A DNA stretch of 64,000 nt, taken from positions 620,001 through 684,000 of the forward strand of contig NZ_ONZI01000003.1 of NCBI RefSeq assembly GCF_900312995.1, in the 5' to 3' direction. The stretch comes from Kushneria phyllosphaerae. Lineage in GTDB: Bacteria > Pseudomonadota > Gammaproteobacteria > Pseudomonadales > Halomonadaceae. The translations under genes and the position numbers were made by a program. Shown piece after piece: positions 26,657 through 34,481 of this stretch. Every line of letters starts with the position of its first letter. Position 1 is the first letter of the stretch. A model generated the notes under the pieces. That model saw nothing but the letters and a program-made list of their open reading frames with translations. It was not told the DNA's origin and made no database searches.

Positions 26657-27055
26657 CTACTCGCCCTGATGAAAGGTCATGGCGACCGAGTTGATGCAGT
26701 AGCGAAGCCCTGTGGTGTCGCGCGGGCCATCCGGGAAAACGTGGCCCAGATGCGCATCACAGCGCCGGCAGGTGACTTCGATGCGGCGCATGCCGTGGGT
26801 TTCATCGGTATGCTCTTCCAGTGCCGCATCTGCCAGCGGACGATCAAAGCTCGGCCAGCCGCAGTGCGACTCGAACTTGTGCTCGTTTTCAAACAGCGGC
26901 GCATTGCAGCAGATACAGTGATAGATGCCCTGGACGGGCTCGACCTGATAGTCGCCGGTATAAGGGCGTTCGGTGCCTGCCTGACGCGTGACCCGATACT
27001 GCTCATCGGTGAGCTGTTCGCGCCACTCGCTGTCGCTCTTTTGTACCTTTTCCAT
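26657..27055 (-). CDS. msrB: methionine-(R)-sulfoxide reductase MsrB
   Basis: Repairs R-methionine sulfoxide in oxidised proteins using thioredoxin. The 132-residue protein has two zinc CxxC pairs (C47/C50 and C96/C99), the recycling Cys in SHCGWPSF (C65) and the catalytic Cys in GLRYCINS (C120), with the [10 protein letters not shown] loop. AGGAGG lies five bases before the ATG. A tandem 13-base repeat lies in its leader (27078-27103). Confidence 0.97.
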   Translation of the reverse strand: MEKVQKSDSEWREQLTDEQYRVTRQAGTERPYTGDYQVEPVQGIYHCICCNAPLFENEHKFESHCGWPSFDRPLADAALEEHTDETHGMRRIEVTCRRCDAHLGHVFPDGPRDTTGLRYCINSVAMTFHQGE

Positions 27056-27229
27056 GAAGTCCTCCTCGGTCCCTGTTCATGCACATCAGTCATGCACGTC
27101 AGTCATGCCAGCCAGACGGCTGTTCGGACAGGCCGGCATCCTAACAGGATAGAACGGTGCACGCCTGTTGGCGCCCTGTCGTGATGCAGGCTGCCTTGTT
27201 TCGCGTGATACCGGGTCACCGGAAGCGAC

Positions 27230-28972
27230 CTACAGGCTTGCGGCGCCGCCATCGCTTCGCGGGTCATGCGCGCTTTCGATCAGACCGTCAGGGTGATGCA
27301 CGATGGCGCCGGCATGTCCCATGGTGTCCGTAAAGGTTTCTGGCAGCACTTCCACGTCGTGGCCGGCCTTTCGGAGTTTATCCACCAGGGGAGGATGGAC
27401 GCGTGACTCCAGCTTCAGGTTGGTGCTGTTGTCCCCCCAGGTGCGTCCCAGCAACCAGCGGGGGGCGGCAATCGCCTGCTGAAGGGGCATGCCGTGCAGG
27501 GCGTAGCGGGAGAAAATGGCCGCCTGGGTCTGCGGCTGGCCTTCACCGCCCATGGTGCCATAGACCATGGTGCGCCCGTCCTTGAAGCGTGCGAGCGCCG
27601 GATTAAGGGTGTGAAAGGGCTTGCGACCCGGGGCAAGGCTTCGCGGATGCTCAGGGTCAAGCGAGAAGCTGATGCCCCGGTTCTGCCACAAAATGCCGCT
27701 TTCAGCCAGCACCACACCGCTGCCGAACTCCCAGTACAGGCTCTGGATAAAGCTGACGGATCGCCCTTCGCTGTCGACCGTGCCCATCCAGATGGTATCG
27801 CCCGGCTCGGGGGTGTGCGGCCAGGCCATGGCCTTTTGTGGATCGATCATGGCGGTTTCCTGGTCCAGACGGTCGCTGCTCAACAGTGTCTGAAGGTCCA
27901 TCGTCATGCGTCCGGGATCGGTGATGTATCGATCCCGCAGCAAGAAGGCGCGCTTGGTGGCCTCGATCAGCCCGTGCAGATGGTCAAAACCTTCGCCGCT
28001 TTCCACTCTGAGGCGATCATAAATCCCCAGGATCATGAGTGATGCCATGCCTTGGGTGGGGGCGGGCAGGTTATAGAGCGTGGCATCCTTCAGCGCCACC
28101 TCCAGCGGCGTTACGACCTGTGCCTGATAGTCATGGAAATCCTGAAGGCGCAGAGGGCTGCCGATGGCTTCAAGATCCTTCGCCATACTCTGCGCCAGTT
28201 CGCCTCGATAGAAATCATCAAGCCCTGAGCGGGCGAGATGGCGCAGCGTGGTGGCCAGACGCGGCTGACGCAGTCGTTCACCTTCACGAGGTGTCTCACC
28301 TTCCTTCAGAAGCGTGTCACTGAATCCGGGACTTTTGGACAGGCGCTCGATATGCTTGCGTGTCAGGGCTGCCTGACTTCTTGAAACAGCGATGCCCTGC
28401 TCGGCGTAGCGAATGGCGTCACCCAGAATGGTGCTCAGGGGCAGGGGAGCCCCCCAGTCTGCACCAATGTCGAGCGCCTTCTGCCAGCCACTGACGGTGC
28501 CTGCCATGGTGAGCGTGGCTTCAGGGCCGCGTTCCGGGATAGCCGGTTGGCCGGCATAAAAATCGGGTGTGGCCAGTTGCGCTGCGCCACCGCAGGCATC
28601 GATGGCAATTGGCGCCTTGCCCGGCTCATTGATCAGCCAGAAGCCGTCACCGCCCAGTGCATTCATGTGCGGGTAGGCCACCGCAATGGCTGCCGCGGCC
28701 GCCACCATGGCTTCGATCGCATTGCCGCCCTGTTTAAGAACATCCCGCCCGGCATTGGCGGCCAGATGATGAGGGGCGACACAGCTGCCGCCTCCATAAC
28801 TTCGCTGGGTGTTAAAGGCAGCATCGACCTGAAAATTTGTGGTGGCCGGGCTTGCCGAGTGAGCCGGCACATCGGCTCTGCCAGCAGGCGTGCCGGCCGG
28901 GCCGGTGGTGGGCAGCTCGGTCGAAAGCGGCACTGCAGCAGCGTTTGACGCTTCGGGACGCGTAAGGGACAT
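27230..28972 (-). CDS. gamma-glutamyltransferase family protein, cytosolic (YwrD-like) type
   Basis: Ntn-hydrolase of the GGT family, which cleaves gamma-glutamyl bonds as in glutathione. Motifs: GGNAIEAMVAAAAAIAV, MNALGGDGFWLI, the self-cleavage region GDTIWMGTVDSEG with the candidate nucleophile Thr at residue 393, and YGTMGGEGQPQTQAAI with the Gly-Gly pair. The 580 residues fit the family, but the first 45 or so are Ala/Thr/Pro-rich without a signal peptide, unlike periplasmic Ggt. That argues for a cytosolic paralogue whose substrate is not certain. Stands alone upstream of msrB on the same strand with 174 bases between. Confidence 0.85.
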   Translation of the reverse strand: MSLTRPEASNAAAVPLSTELPTTGPAGTPAGRADVPAHSASPATTNFQVDAAFNTQRSYGGGSCVAPHHLAANAGRDVLKQGGNAIEAMVAAAAAIAVAYPHMNALGGDGFWLINEPGKAPIAIDACGGAAQLATPDFYAGQPAIPERGPEATLTMAGTVSGWQKALDIGADWGAPLPLSTILGDAIRYAEQGIAVSRSQAALTRKHIERLSKSPGFSDTLLKEGETPREGERLRQPRLATTLRHLARSGLDDFYRGELAQSMAKDLEAIGSPLRLQDFHDYQAQVVTPLEVALKDATLYNLPAPTQGMASLMILGIYDRLRVESGEGFDHLHGLIEATKRAFLLRDRYITDPGRMTMDLQTLLSSDRLDQETAMIDPQKAMAWPHTPEPGDTIWMGTVDSEGRSVSFIQSLYWEFGSGVVLAESGILWQNRGISFSLDPEHPRSLAPGRKPFHTLNPALARFKDGRTMVYGTMGGEGQPQTQAAIFSRYALHGMPLQQAIAAPRWLLGRTWGDNSTNLKLESRVHPPLVDKLRKAGHDVEVLPETFTDTMGHAGAIVHHPDGLIESAHDPRSDGGAASL

Positions 28973-29129
28973 CAGACACCCGCCATTTGGAAATGAGTAG
29001 CACTGAATGCAAGAAACGCGCCAGATATCAGGCGGGTAGAACGGGTTAGTGCTCGGGCGGGATCTGTCGTTATTTCTTTTGTCGTGCCACGGGCAGGATC
29101 AAAAAATGAGGTTGATGTGAGTTGCATGC

Positions 29130-29158
29130 TTGACACGCTGGGCGTGCGTGGGTAATAT
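29130..29158 (+). promoter_or_regulatory. sigma-70 promoter of the tRNA array
   Basis: Consensus -35 TTGACA (29130-29135), 17-base spacer, -10 TAATAT (29153-29158), then a GC-rich GCGCGCC discriminator. That discriminator is the hallmark of stringently controlled stable-RNA promoters. It lies about 30 bases before the first tRNA. Confidence 0.85.
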
Positions 29159-29188
29159 GCGCGCCACTCGGTGAGGCGAACCGGATAC

Positions 29189-29264
29189 GTCCCATTCGTC
29201 TAGTGGTCTAGGACACCGCCCTTTCACGGCGGTAACAGGGGTTCGAACCCCCTATGGGACGCCA
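29189..29264 (+). tRNA. tRNA-Glu (TTC), copy 1
   Basis: 76-nt cloverleaf with acceptor arms GTCCCAT/ATGGGAC, discriminator G and encoded CCA. The anticodon loop CTTTCAC has TTC at 29223-29225 and the T-loop is GTTCGAAC. Its D-loop reads GGTCTAGG, one base different from copies 2 and 3 (GGTCCAGG). Confidence 0.97.
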
Positions 29265-29285
29265 CTCGCTTCATTGATGACCGGT

Positions 29286-29360
29286 GCGGGAATAGCTCAG
29301 TGGTAGAGCATCGCCTTGCCAAGGCGAGGGTCGGGAGTTCGAATCTCCTTTCCCGCTCCA
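29286..29360 (+). tRNA. tRNA-Gly (GCC), copy 1
   Basis: 75-nt cloverleaf, acceptor GCGGGAA/TTCCCGC, discriminator T and encoded CCA. Anticodon loop TTGCCAA gives GCC. Confidence 0.97.
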
Positions 29361-29364
29361 ATGC

Positions 29365-29440
29365 GTCCCATTCGTCTAGTGGTCCAGGACACCGCCCTTT
29401 CACGGCGGTAACAGGGGTTCGAACCCCCTATGGGACGCCA
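29365..29440 (+). tRNA. tRNA-Glu (TTC), copy 2
   Basis: 76 nt, anticodon TTC, encoded CCA. It begins only 4 bases after the preceding tRNA-Gly, so the two must be cut from one precursor. Confidence 0.97.
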
Positions 29441-29453
29441 CTTCTTGTTTGAT

Positions 29454-29528
29454 GCGGGAATAGCTCAGTGGTAGAGCATCGCCTTGCCAAGGCGAGGGTC
29501 GGGAGTTCGAATCTCCTTTCCCGCTCCA
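29454..29528 (+). tRNA. tRNA-Gly (GCC), copy 2
   Basis: 75 nt, same sequence as copy 1 as far as I can read, encoded CCA, anticodon GCC. Confidence 0.97.
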
Positions 29529-29607
29529 GTTTTAATAGACAGAACCAAATGAACCGAATCGTTGCTTAAAGTCAGGGCCGATCGGTTTCTTTTGTTTGCG
29601 TCAATAC

Positions 29608-29683
29608 GTCCCATTCGTCTAGTGGTCCAGGACACCGCCCTTTCACGGCGGTAACAGGGGTTCGAACCCCCTATGGGACGCCA
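29608..29683 (+). tRNA. tRNA-Glu (TTC), copy 3
   Basis: 76 nt, anticodon TTC, encoded CCA. It is separated from copy 2 of tRNA-Gly by 79 bases, the longest spacer of the array. Confidence 0.97.
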
Positions 29684-30001
29684 CTTCTGCAGGCCTCTGC
29701 ATTTCCATTCGAGTGATCATGTCGCCCTTGCCTGCGGTTTCAGGGCAATGCCGGTCATCTGCTTTTTTATGGTTGATCAGTGCCGTGCATCGCGTGTTCG
29801 ACTATCATGATTGCCTGGTATTACGCATCTCTTTAAACGACGCTGAATGGCGTTTCGATAAATGATGCTTTCATTTCAACGCCCCCGCGTCGGGCGTCCC
29901 CCTGTCGCCGCCTTTTTCTGCTCTGCCCTGCAGGGTGACGTGGCTCACCCTTGAGTGCGCACGTTCGCGGCGATATTTCTGATCGTCATGGAGTTCTGAT
30001 T
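29684..30001. other. intergenic stretch between the tRNA array and yadG
   Basis: No convincing gene. I see no T-run terminator directly after the last tRNA. Near the right end an inverted repeat AGGGTGA/TCACCCT (29932-29938 and 29945-29951) lies 50 bases ahead of the yadG GTG. A GGAG ribosome-binding site for yadG is at 29990-29993. Confidence 0.5.
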
Positions 30002-30952
30002 GTGCATGCTGCCCTCTCCATAAGAGGCCTGACCAAGGTTTACGACAACAATTTTCACGCGCTCAAGGGCATCGATCTGGAAGTGCCGCAGGGCGATTTC
30101 TTTGCGCTGTTGGGTCCCAACGGGGCCGGCAAATCCACCACGCTCGGTGTGGTCAGCTCGCTGGTCCGCAAGACCGCCGGCGAGGTGTCGATTTACGGTA
30201 TTGATGTCGATCGCGATTTTGCCCGTGCTCGCTACCATCTGGGCGTCGTACCTCAGGAGTTCAACTTTAACCAGTTTGAAAAGGTTGAAGACATCATACT
30301 GACCCAGGCCGGCTACTATGGCATTCCACGTCGTCAGGCCGAAGACCGCGCTCACCAGCTGCTGGAAGATCTCGGGCTCTGGGACAAGCGTCATGACGCC
30401 GCGCGCATGCTCTCCGGCGGCATGAAACGACGCCTGATGATCGCGCGCGCCCTGATCCACCGTCCAAGACTTCTGATTCTTGATGAGCCTACGGCCGGCG
30501 TGGATATCGAACTGCGCCGCAGCATGTGGGAATACATGAAGCGCATCAACGAGCAGGAAGGCACCACCATCATCCTCACCACACACTATTTGGAGGAGGC
30601 GGAAAGCCTGTGTCGCAATATTGCCATCATCAATCATGGCGAAATTGTGCATAACACCAGTATGCGCGAGCTTCTGGGCCAGCTCAGTCGCGAGACCTTC
30701 GTGCTGGACCTGGCCTCGCCGGTCACGCACTCCCCGGTGATTGAAGGCTTTGATGTGGAACGGCTGGATGACGCTCAGTTGGCGCTGTCGGTCGACAAGG
30801 GGCAGCGTATCAACGACGCCTTTGCACGTCTGAGTGAGCAAAATATCGAGGTGGTATCGATGCGCAATCGGGCCAATCGGCTCGAGGAGCTTTTTGTGCG
30901 CATGGTAGAAGGCAGCAACGACACGAAAGGGCAGCAGGGAGGCATTCGCTGA
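30002..30952 (+). CDS. yadG: ABC-2 type transporter ATP-binding protein YadG
   Basis: ATPase of the YadGH exporter, whose substrate is unknown in E. coli. The 316 residues follow E. coli YadG almost throughout: Walker A GPNGAGKST (from residue 38), VVPQEFNFNQFE (Q-loop), signature ARMLSGGMKRRLMIARAL, Walker B LLILDEPTAGVDIELRRSM, the H-loop LTTHYLEEAE, and a C-terminal MRNRANRLEELFV. The start is a GTG at 30002 with GGAG 8 bases upstream; an earlier in-frame ATG gives 17 extra residues and poorer homology. The stop overlaps the yadH ATG by one base, indicating coupled translation. Confidence 0.95.
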   Translation: MHAALSIRGLTKVYDNNFHALKGIDLEVPQGDFFALLGPNGAGKSTTLGVVSSLVRKTAGEVSIYGIDVDRDFARARYHLGVVPQEFNFNQFEKVEDIILTQAGYYGIPRRQAEDRAHQLLEDLGLWDKRHDAARMLSGGMKRRLMIARALIHRPRLLILDEPTAGVDIELRRSMWEYMKRINEQEGTTIILTTHYLEEAESLCRNIAIINHGEIVHNTSMRELLGQLSRETFVLDLASPVTHSPVIEGFDVERLDDAQLALSVDKGQRINDAFARLSEQNIEVVSMRNRANRLEELFVRMVEGSNDTKGQQGGIR

Positions 30953-31725
30953 TGAACACTCGACAGATGATGGTGGCGCTCTGGACCATCGTGCGCAGCG
31001 AAATTCGCCGCTTCATGCGTATCTGGCCGCAGACGCTGCTGCCGCCTTCCATCACGATGACGATGTATTTCATCATCTTCGGCAACCTGATCGGTGCCCG
31101 TATCGGGAAGATGGATGGCGTGGATTACATGGACTATATCGTGCCCGGCCTGATCATGATGTCGGTCATCACCAACAGCTACTCCAATGTGGCGTCCTCG
31201 TTTTTTGGCAGCAAGTTTCAGCGCAGCGTGGAAGAGATGATTATCTCGCCTATGCCCAACTGGCTGGTGCTGTCGGGCTTTGTCATCGGCGGCTCGGCAC
31301 GCGGGCTGGCGGTGGGCATTATCGTGACCGCGGTATCGCTTTTTTTCACCGATCTGCAGATTCATCATCCGTTTTTGACCATTCTGGTCGTGATCATGAC
31401 CGCGATTCTTTTTTCGATCGGGGGGTTTATCAATGCGCTGCTGGGCAAGAAGTTCGATGACATCTCGATTGTGCCCATTTTTGTGCTGACCCCTCTGACC
31501 TATCTGGGCGGCGTGTTCTATTCGATCCACACGCTGCCGGAGTTCTGGCAGAACGTTTCCCTGATCAATCCGATTCTGTATATGGTCAATACTTTCCGAT
31601 ACGGTATCCTTGGCGTTTCCGATATCAATGTTGGCGCAGCTGTCGGGGCCATTGCGGTGTTTATCGTAATTTTCTTCTCCGCAGCCATGTGGCTGCTGCG
31701 CCGTGGCAAGGGGCTGCGTAGCTGA
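30952..31725 (+). CDS. yadH: ABC-2 type transporter permease YadH
   Basis: Membrane partner of YadG. The 257-residue protein has six hydrophobic segments and the ABC-2 permease features TLLPPSITMTMYFIIFGNL, MDYIVPGLIMMSVI, and TPLTYLGGVFYSIHTLPEFW before the last helices. Starts inside the yadG stop (TGATG), and queF follows after 2 bases, so yadG-yadH-queF is one operon. Confidence 0.95.
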   Translation: MNTRQMMVALWTIVRSEIRRFMRIWPQTLLPPSITMTMYFIIFGNLIGARIGKMDGVDYMDYIVPGLIMMSVITNSYSNVASSFFGSKFQRSVEEMIISPMPNWLVLSGFVIGGSARGLAVGIIVTAVSLFFTDLQIHHPFLTILVVIMTAILFSIGGFINALLGKKFDDISIVPIFVLTPLTYLGGVFYSIHTLPEFWQNVSLINPILYMVNTFRYGILGVSDINVGAAVGAIAVFIVIFFSAAMWLLRRGKGLRS

Positions 31726-31727
31726 TC

Positions 31728-32552
31728 ATGAGCGACGACCTGAAGGATGCACCACTGGGACAGACCAGTGCCTACATCACCGAGTACGACCCGTCACTGC
31801 TTTTTCCCATCGCGCGCAGTGTCAACCGGGCGTCGCTGGATCTTGATGAGGATGATCTTCCCTTTGAAGGGGAGGATGAATGGCAGGCCTTTGAACTGTC
31901 CTGGCTGACGCCGACCGGCAAGCCGGTAGTGGCCATCGCACGCTTTCGGGTGCCTGCCAGTTCGACGCATCTGATCGAGTCCAAGTCCTGGAAGCTCTAT
32001 CTCAACAGCTTCAATCAGACCCGGTTTGCCTCTTCTGTCGAGGTGCGCCGGGTGCTCAGGCAGGACCTGTCACGCGTGGTGGATGCCGAGGTGGAGGTCA
32101 CGCTGTTTGGCGTGGATGATATGGCACTGGCCCCCGGGCGCCTGCCAGGTCTTTGTCTGGATGATCTTGAGGTCGAGGTGGATACCTATCAGCCCGACCC
32201 CGAGCTGATTATCACCGACAACGAAATCGTTGAAGAAACCGTGCACTCGCACCTGCTGAAGTCCAACTGCCCGGTCACGGGTCAGCCCGACTGGGGCAGC
32301 GTGCTGATTCGCTATCGCGGCCCGGCGCTCGATCATCATGCCCTGCTGGCCTACATCATCTCCTTTCGCGAGCATCAGGAGTTTCACGAGCATTGCGTCG
32401 AGCGCATGTTCATGGACATTCTGCGTGAGGCCGAGCCGGATCAGTTGCTGGTCATGGCACGTTATGTACGCCGGGGCGGGCTGGACATCAGCCCATGGCG
32501 AGCGCTGCCGGGTGAGACGCCCATCAAGACACTGCGCCTGATGCGCCAGTAA
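31728..32552 (+). CDS. queF: NADPH-dependent 7-cyano-7-deazaguanine reductase QueF
   Basis: Reduces preQ0 to preQ1 in queuosine synthesis, the modified base at the tRNA wobble position. The 274-residue product is the long, two-domain proteobacterial form. It has FNQTRFASSVEVRRVL in the first T-fold half and the thioimide-forming Cys in LKSNCPVTGQPDW (C181), followed by the HHALLAYIISFREHQEFHEHC motif. Start two bases after yadH. No other queuosine gene is in the window. Confidence 0.96.
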   Translation: MSDDLKDAPLGQTSAYITEYDPSLLFPIARSVNRASLDLDEDDLPFEGEDEWQAFELSWLTPTGKPVVAIARFRVPASSTHLIESKSWKLYLNSFNQTRFASSVEVRRVLRQDLSRVVDAEVEVTLFGVDDMALAPGRLPGLCLDDLEVEVDTYQPDPELIITDNEIVEETVHSHLLKSNCPVTGQPDWGSVLIRYRGPALDHHALLAYIISFREHQEFHEHCVERMFMDILREAEPDQLLVMARYVRRGGLDISPWRALPGETPIKTLRLMRQ

Positions 32553-32566
32553 GGCAGGAGAGCATA

Positions 32567-33127
32567 ATGGACGCCATGGCATTACTGCTGGATCGTGAGT
32601 CGCACGGCAAGCTGGAGGGGCCGGCCCCCACGCCCGAGCAAATGGAACTGATCTATCGCGCCGCCCTGCGCGCGCCGGATCACGGTGAGCTGCGTCCCTG
32701 GCGCTTTATCGAATACACCGGCGCCGGGCGTGAGGCACTCGGGGCGATGTTTGCGTGCGCCGAGCAGGTCGATAACCCGGAGGTCAGTGATAAAACGCTC
32801 GAGAAAGCGTGCAGCAAGCCCTTGCGTGCTCCTGTGGTGATTGCTGTCATCGCGGCGGTAAGGCAGGATCACAAGGTGCCGCGTATCGAGCAGGTCATCT
32901 CGGCCGGTTGTGCAGCTCACGCCATGCTTTACGCCGCGCATGCCCAGGGGCTTGGCGCCATGTGGCGTACCGGCGGTTTTGCGCACCATCACAGTGTGCA
33001 TCAGGCAATGGGGCTTGAGGGTGAGGATGAGCTTGTGGGTTTTCTCTATCTGGGGCATTGCGCCGGTGGAGACCGGATGCCCAGGCCGCTCGACCCTCGC
33101 GATTTTGTCGAGCGTATCGAGGCTTAA
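32567..33127 (+). CDS. ydjA: nitroreductase family protein YdjA
   Basis: Small FMN-binding oxidoreductase of the minimal nitroreductase type. The 186-residue protein shows YRAALRAPDHGELRPWRFIEY (FMN phosphate and dimer motif), SAGCAAHAMLYAAHAQGLGAMWRTG and a final GFLYLGH. Physiological substrate not established for YdjA. AGGAG lies about seven bases before the ATG; 14 bases separate it from queF, so it may be the last gene of the yadGH-queF transcript. Confidence 0.92.
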   Translation: MDAMALLLDRESHGKLEGPAPTPEQMELIYRAALRAPDHGELRPWRFIEYTGAGREALGAMFACAEQVDNPEVSDKTLEKACSKPLRAPVVIAVIAAVRQDHKVPRIEQVISAGCAAHAMLYAAHAQGLGAMWRTGGFAHHHSVHQAMGLEGEDELVGFLYLGHCAGGDRMPRPLDPRDFVERIEA

Positions 33128-33199
33128 GGCTTGCAATTATCAGGCCGTCATGTCAGGATGTGCGCCGTTCTCGCAGACAAGTCTGCGCGGATGACAATG

Positions 33200-33288
33200 C
33201 GGAGAGGTGTCCGAGTGGTCGAAGGAGCACGCCTGGAAAGTGTGTAAGCCGCAAGGCTTCGAGGGTTCGAATCCCTCCCTCTCCGCCA
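33200..33288 (+). tRNA. tRNA-Ser (GGA)
   Basis: 89-nt class II tRNA with a long variable arm (GTGTGTAAGCCGCAAGGCTTC region). Acceptor GGAGAGG/CCTCTCC, discriminator G and encoded CCA; anticodon loop CTGGAAA gives GGA. Confidence 0.97.
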
Positions 33289-33301
33289 CGCATTCAGAAT
33301 C

Positions 33302-33328
33302 AGCCGGCTCTTGTAGCCGGCTTTTTCA
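33302..33328 (+). terminator. terminator after tRNA-Ser
   Basis: AGCCGGCT/AGCCGGCT stem-loop with a short CTTGT loop, followed by TTTTTC. Confidence 0.88.
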
Positions 33329-33419
33329 TGTCTAAAAAATGACATGAGGCAATAGGCGCGGTCTGGCTTATGCTGAAGGGCAGGGCACCCTGAGCAACAG
33401 CCTTTTCATGCCATCGCTT

Positions 33420-33471
33420 CAAAACATTAAAGGGGAACCAGGCCAATGCCTGGTTCCCCTTTAATGTTTTG
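33420..33471. repeat. 24-bp perfect hairpin, possibly a bidirectional terminator
   Basis: Two 24-base arms (33420-33443 and 33448-33471) are exact reverse complements with a CAAT loop. The G/C core AGGGGAACCAGGC is flanked by AAAACATTAA on one side and TTAATGTTTT on the other, as in two-way terminators. No obvious transcript needs ending here from the left, since tRNA-Ser has its own terminator, and no gene points in from the right. Confidence 0.75.
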
Positions 33472-33569
33472 GGTAGATAGTCACTCGACATCAATGATCC
33501 AGAAAATCGACCTGTCCGGCAGCGCGTTTCCGATCCATCCTTGAGACAGCAAACCACTCAGGAGAGACC

Positions 33570-33863
33570 ATGCGCTATTTTTTCAATTACCAGTATCTTC
33601 CCAAAGGTGCCGAGCAACCGATAGATACCGGCGACGCCGTTCAGATTACTGATGAACAGACTGCCAAGCCACCGACCCTGCCGGCCGTGGGCGATAACGT
33701 GCGTATCAACCACGTCGGTGTAGAGGAAAAGAGCTTTGCCGGTCGGGTGAAAAGCCGCCTGTTTGAATACCATGTGAGTGATGAGCAATCGGATCTTCAT
33801 CGCTGCATGATCAATATCGTGGTGGAAGAGATCGACGAGGACTGGGGGAAACTGATCAAGTAA
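33570..33863 (+). CDS. small hypothetical protein
   Basis: A 97-residue protein I do not recognise. It opens MRYFFNYQYLPKGAEQPIDT, has a central VGDNVRINHVG segment and a repetitive beta-like pattern (AGRVKSRLFEYHV, MINIVVEEI), and ends in an acidic then basic tail, DEDWGKLIK. No signal peptide or membrane helix. An AGGAGA sits 5-6 bases before the ATG, and codon use looks like that of neighbouring genes, so it is likely real. A compact all-beta fold is suggested only by the pattern. Confidence 0.72.
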   Translation: MRYFFNYQYLPKGAEQPIDTGDAVQITDEQTAKPPTLPAVGDNVRINHVGVEEKSFAGRVKSRLFEYHVSDEQSDLHRCMINIVVEEIDEDWGKLIK

Positions 33864-34481
33864 TAGGGAAAGGACAGGACTCAAGGGCGCCTGGCGATTC
33901 GCTGGGCGCTCTTGTCATGAGTTGACGCCTGCTTCGTTTCTTGCGCGCCAGCGATTGACGTCGACCACCCGCCACCCGCCAATCCTGCCGGACAGAAGGT
34001 CATCAGCGGCGCCAATGGACTTTGCAAGGCTGAGTTCTAGGATGGCGGTTTCCAGCATGTCGATATCGAGGTCGGCAGCTCAATTTCGGTGTAGATGGCT
34101 TGCAGGGAAATATTTTAACAACAATCTGGATGGTAACGCTTTGTGTCATCTTGACGTGTATCAAGTATAGCTAAAGCAAATGCTGGATACTGCAAATGGG
34201 CAGGATGCCTGGACGGTCACGGAATACCTTCTGCACAGGGATGTGCCTGTTTTTGAAAAAGTTTATTCAGCGCTTGGGGCAGGGCTTTTTCGATTTACTC
34301 CAGACATAAAAAAAGACCGGTTGCGAGGGTGCGTGACCGGCCTGAAAATATCGTCGTGGTTATTCACCCGCAACGTTGATCTATTGTTACACAAATTATG
34401 TCTTTTGGTAACAAAAGTTTAGTTAAGAAAGCGTGCTTTCTCGTTCATGGTGGACTTTCATACTGTCACATCGTGCTCGTA
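33864..34481. other. AT-richer intergenic stretch before the acyltransferase 3' end
   Basis: About 600 bases with no supportable gene; the open frames here lack ribosome-binding sites and coherent composition. It holds a minus-strand terminator (34308-34342), a 7-bp inverted repeat TTGTTAC/GTAACAA (34384-34390 and 34408-34414) and a short hairpin AGAAAGC-GT-GCTTTCT (34426-34441). Confidence 0.55.
34308..34342 (-). terminator. terminator downstream of the acyltransferase gene
   Basis: On the minus strand GGCCGGT pairs with ACCGGTC (one G-U pair) across a 14-base loop and is followed by TTTTTTT (34314-34308). A shorter hairpin closer to the gene (34426-34441) may act first. Confidence 0.65.

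Noticed and set aside
29189..29683. CRISPR-like repetition
   Set aside because: The repeats are folded tRNA genes with anticodons and encoded CCA.
29945..30841. 298-codon minus-strand frame opposite yadG
   Set aside because: YadG motifs are complete on the plus strand and the antisense has no known pattern.
33922..34422. Two short plus-strand open frames in the AT-rich gap
   Set aside because: No ribosome-binding site, no coherent composition, and they overlap a minus-strand terminator.
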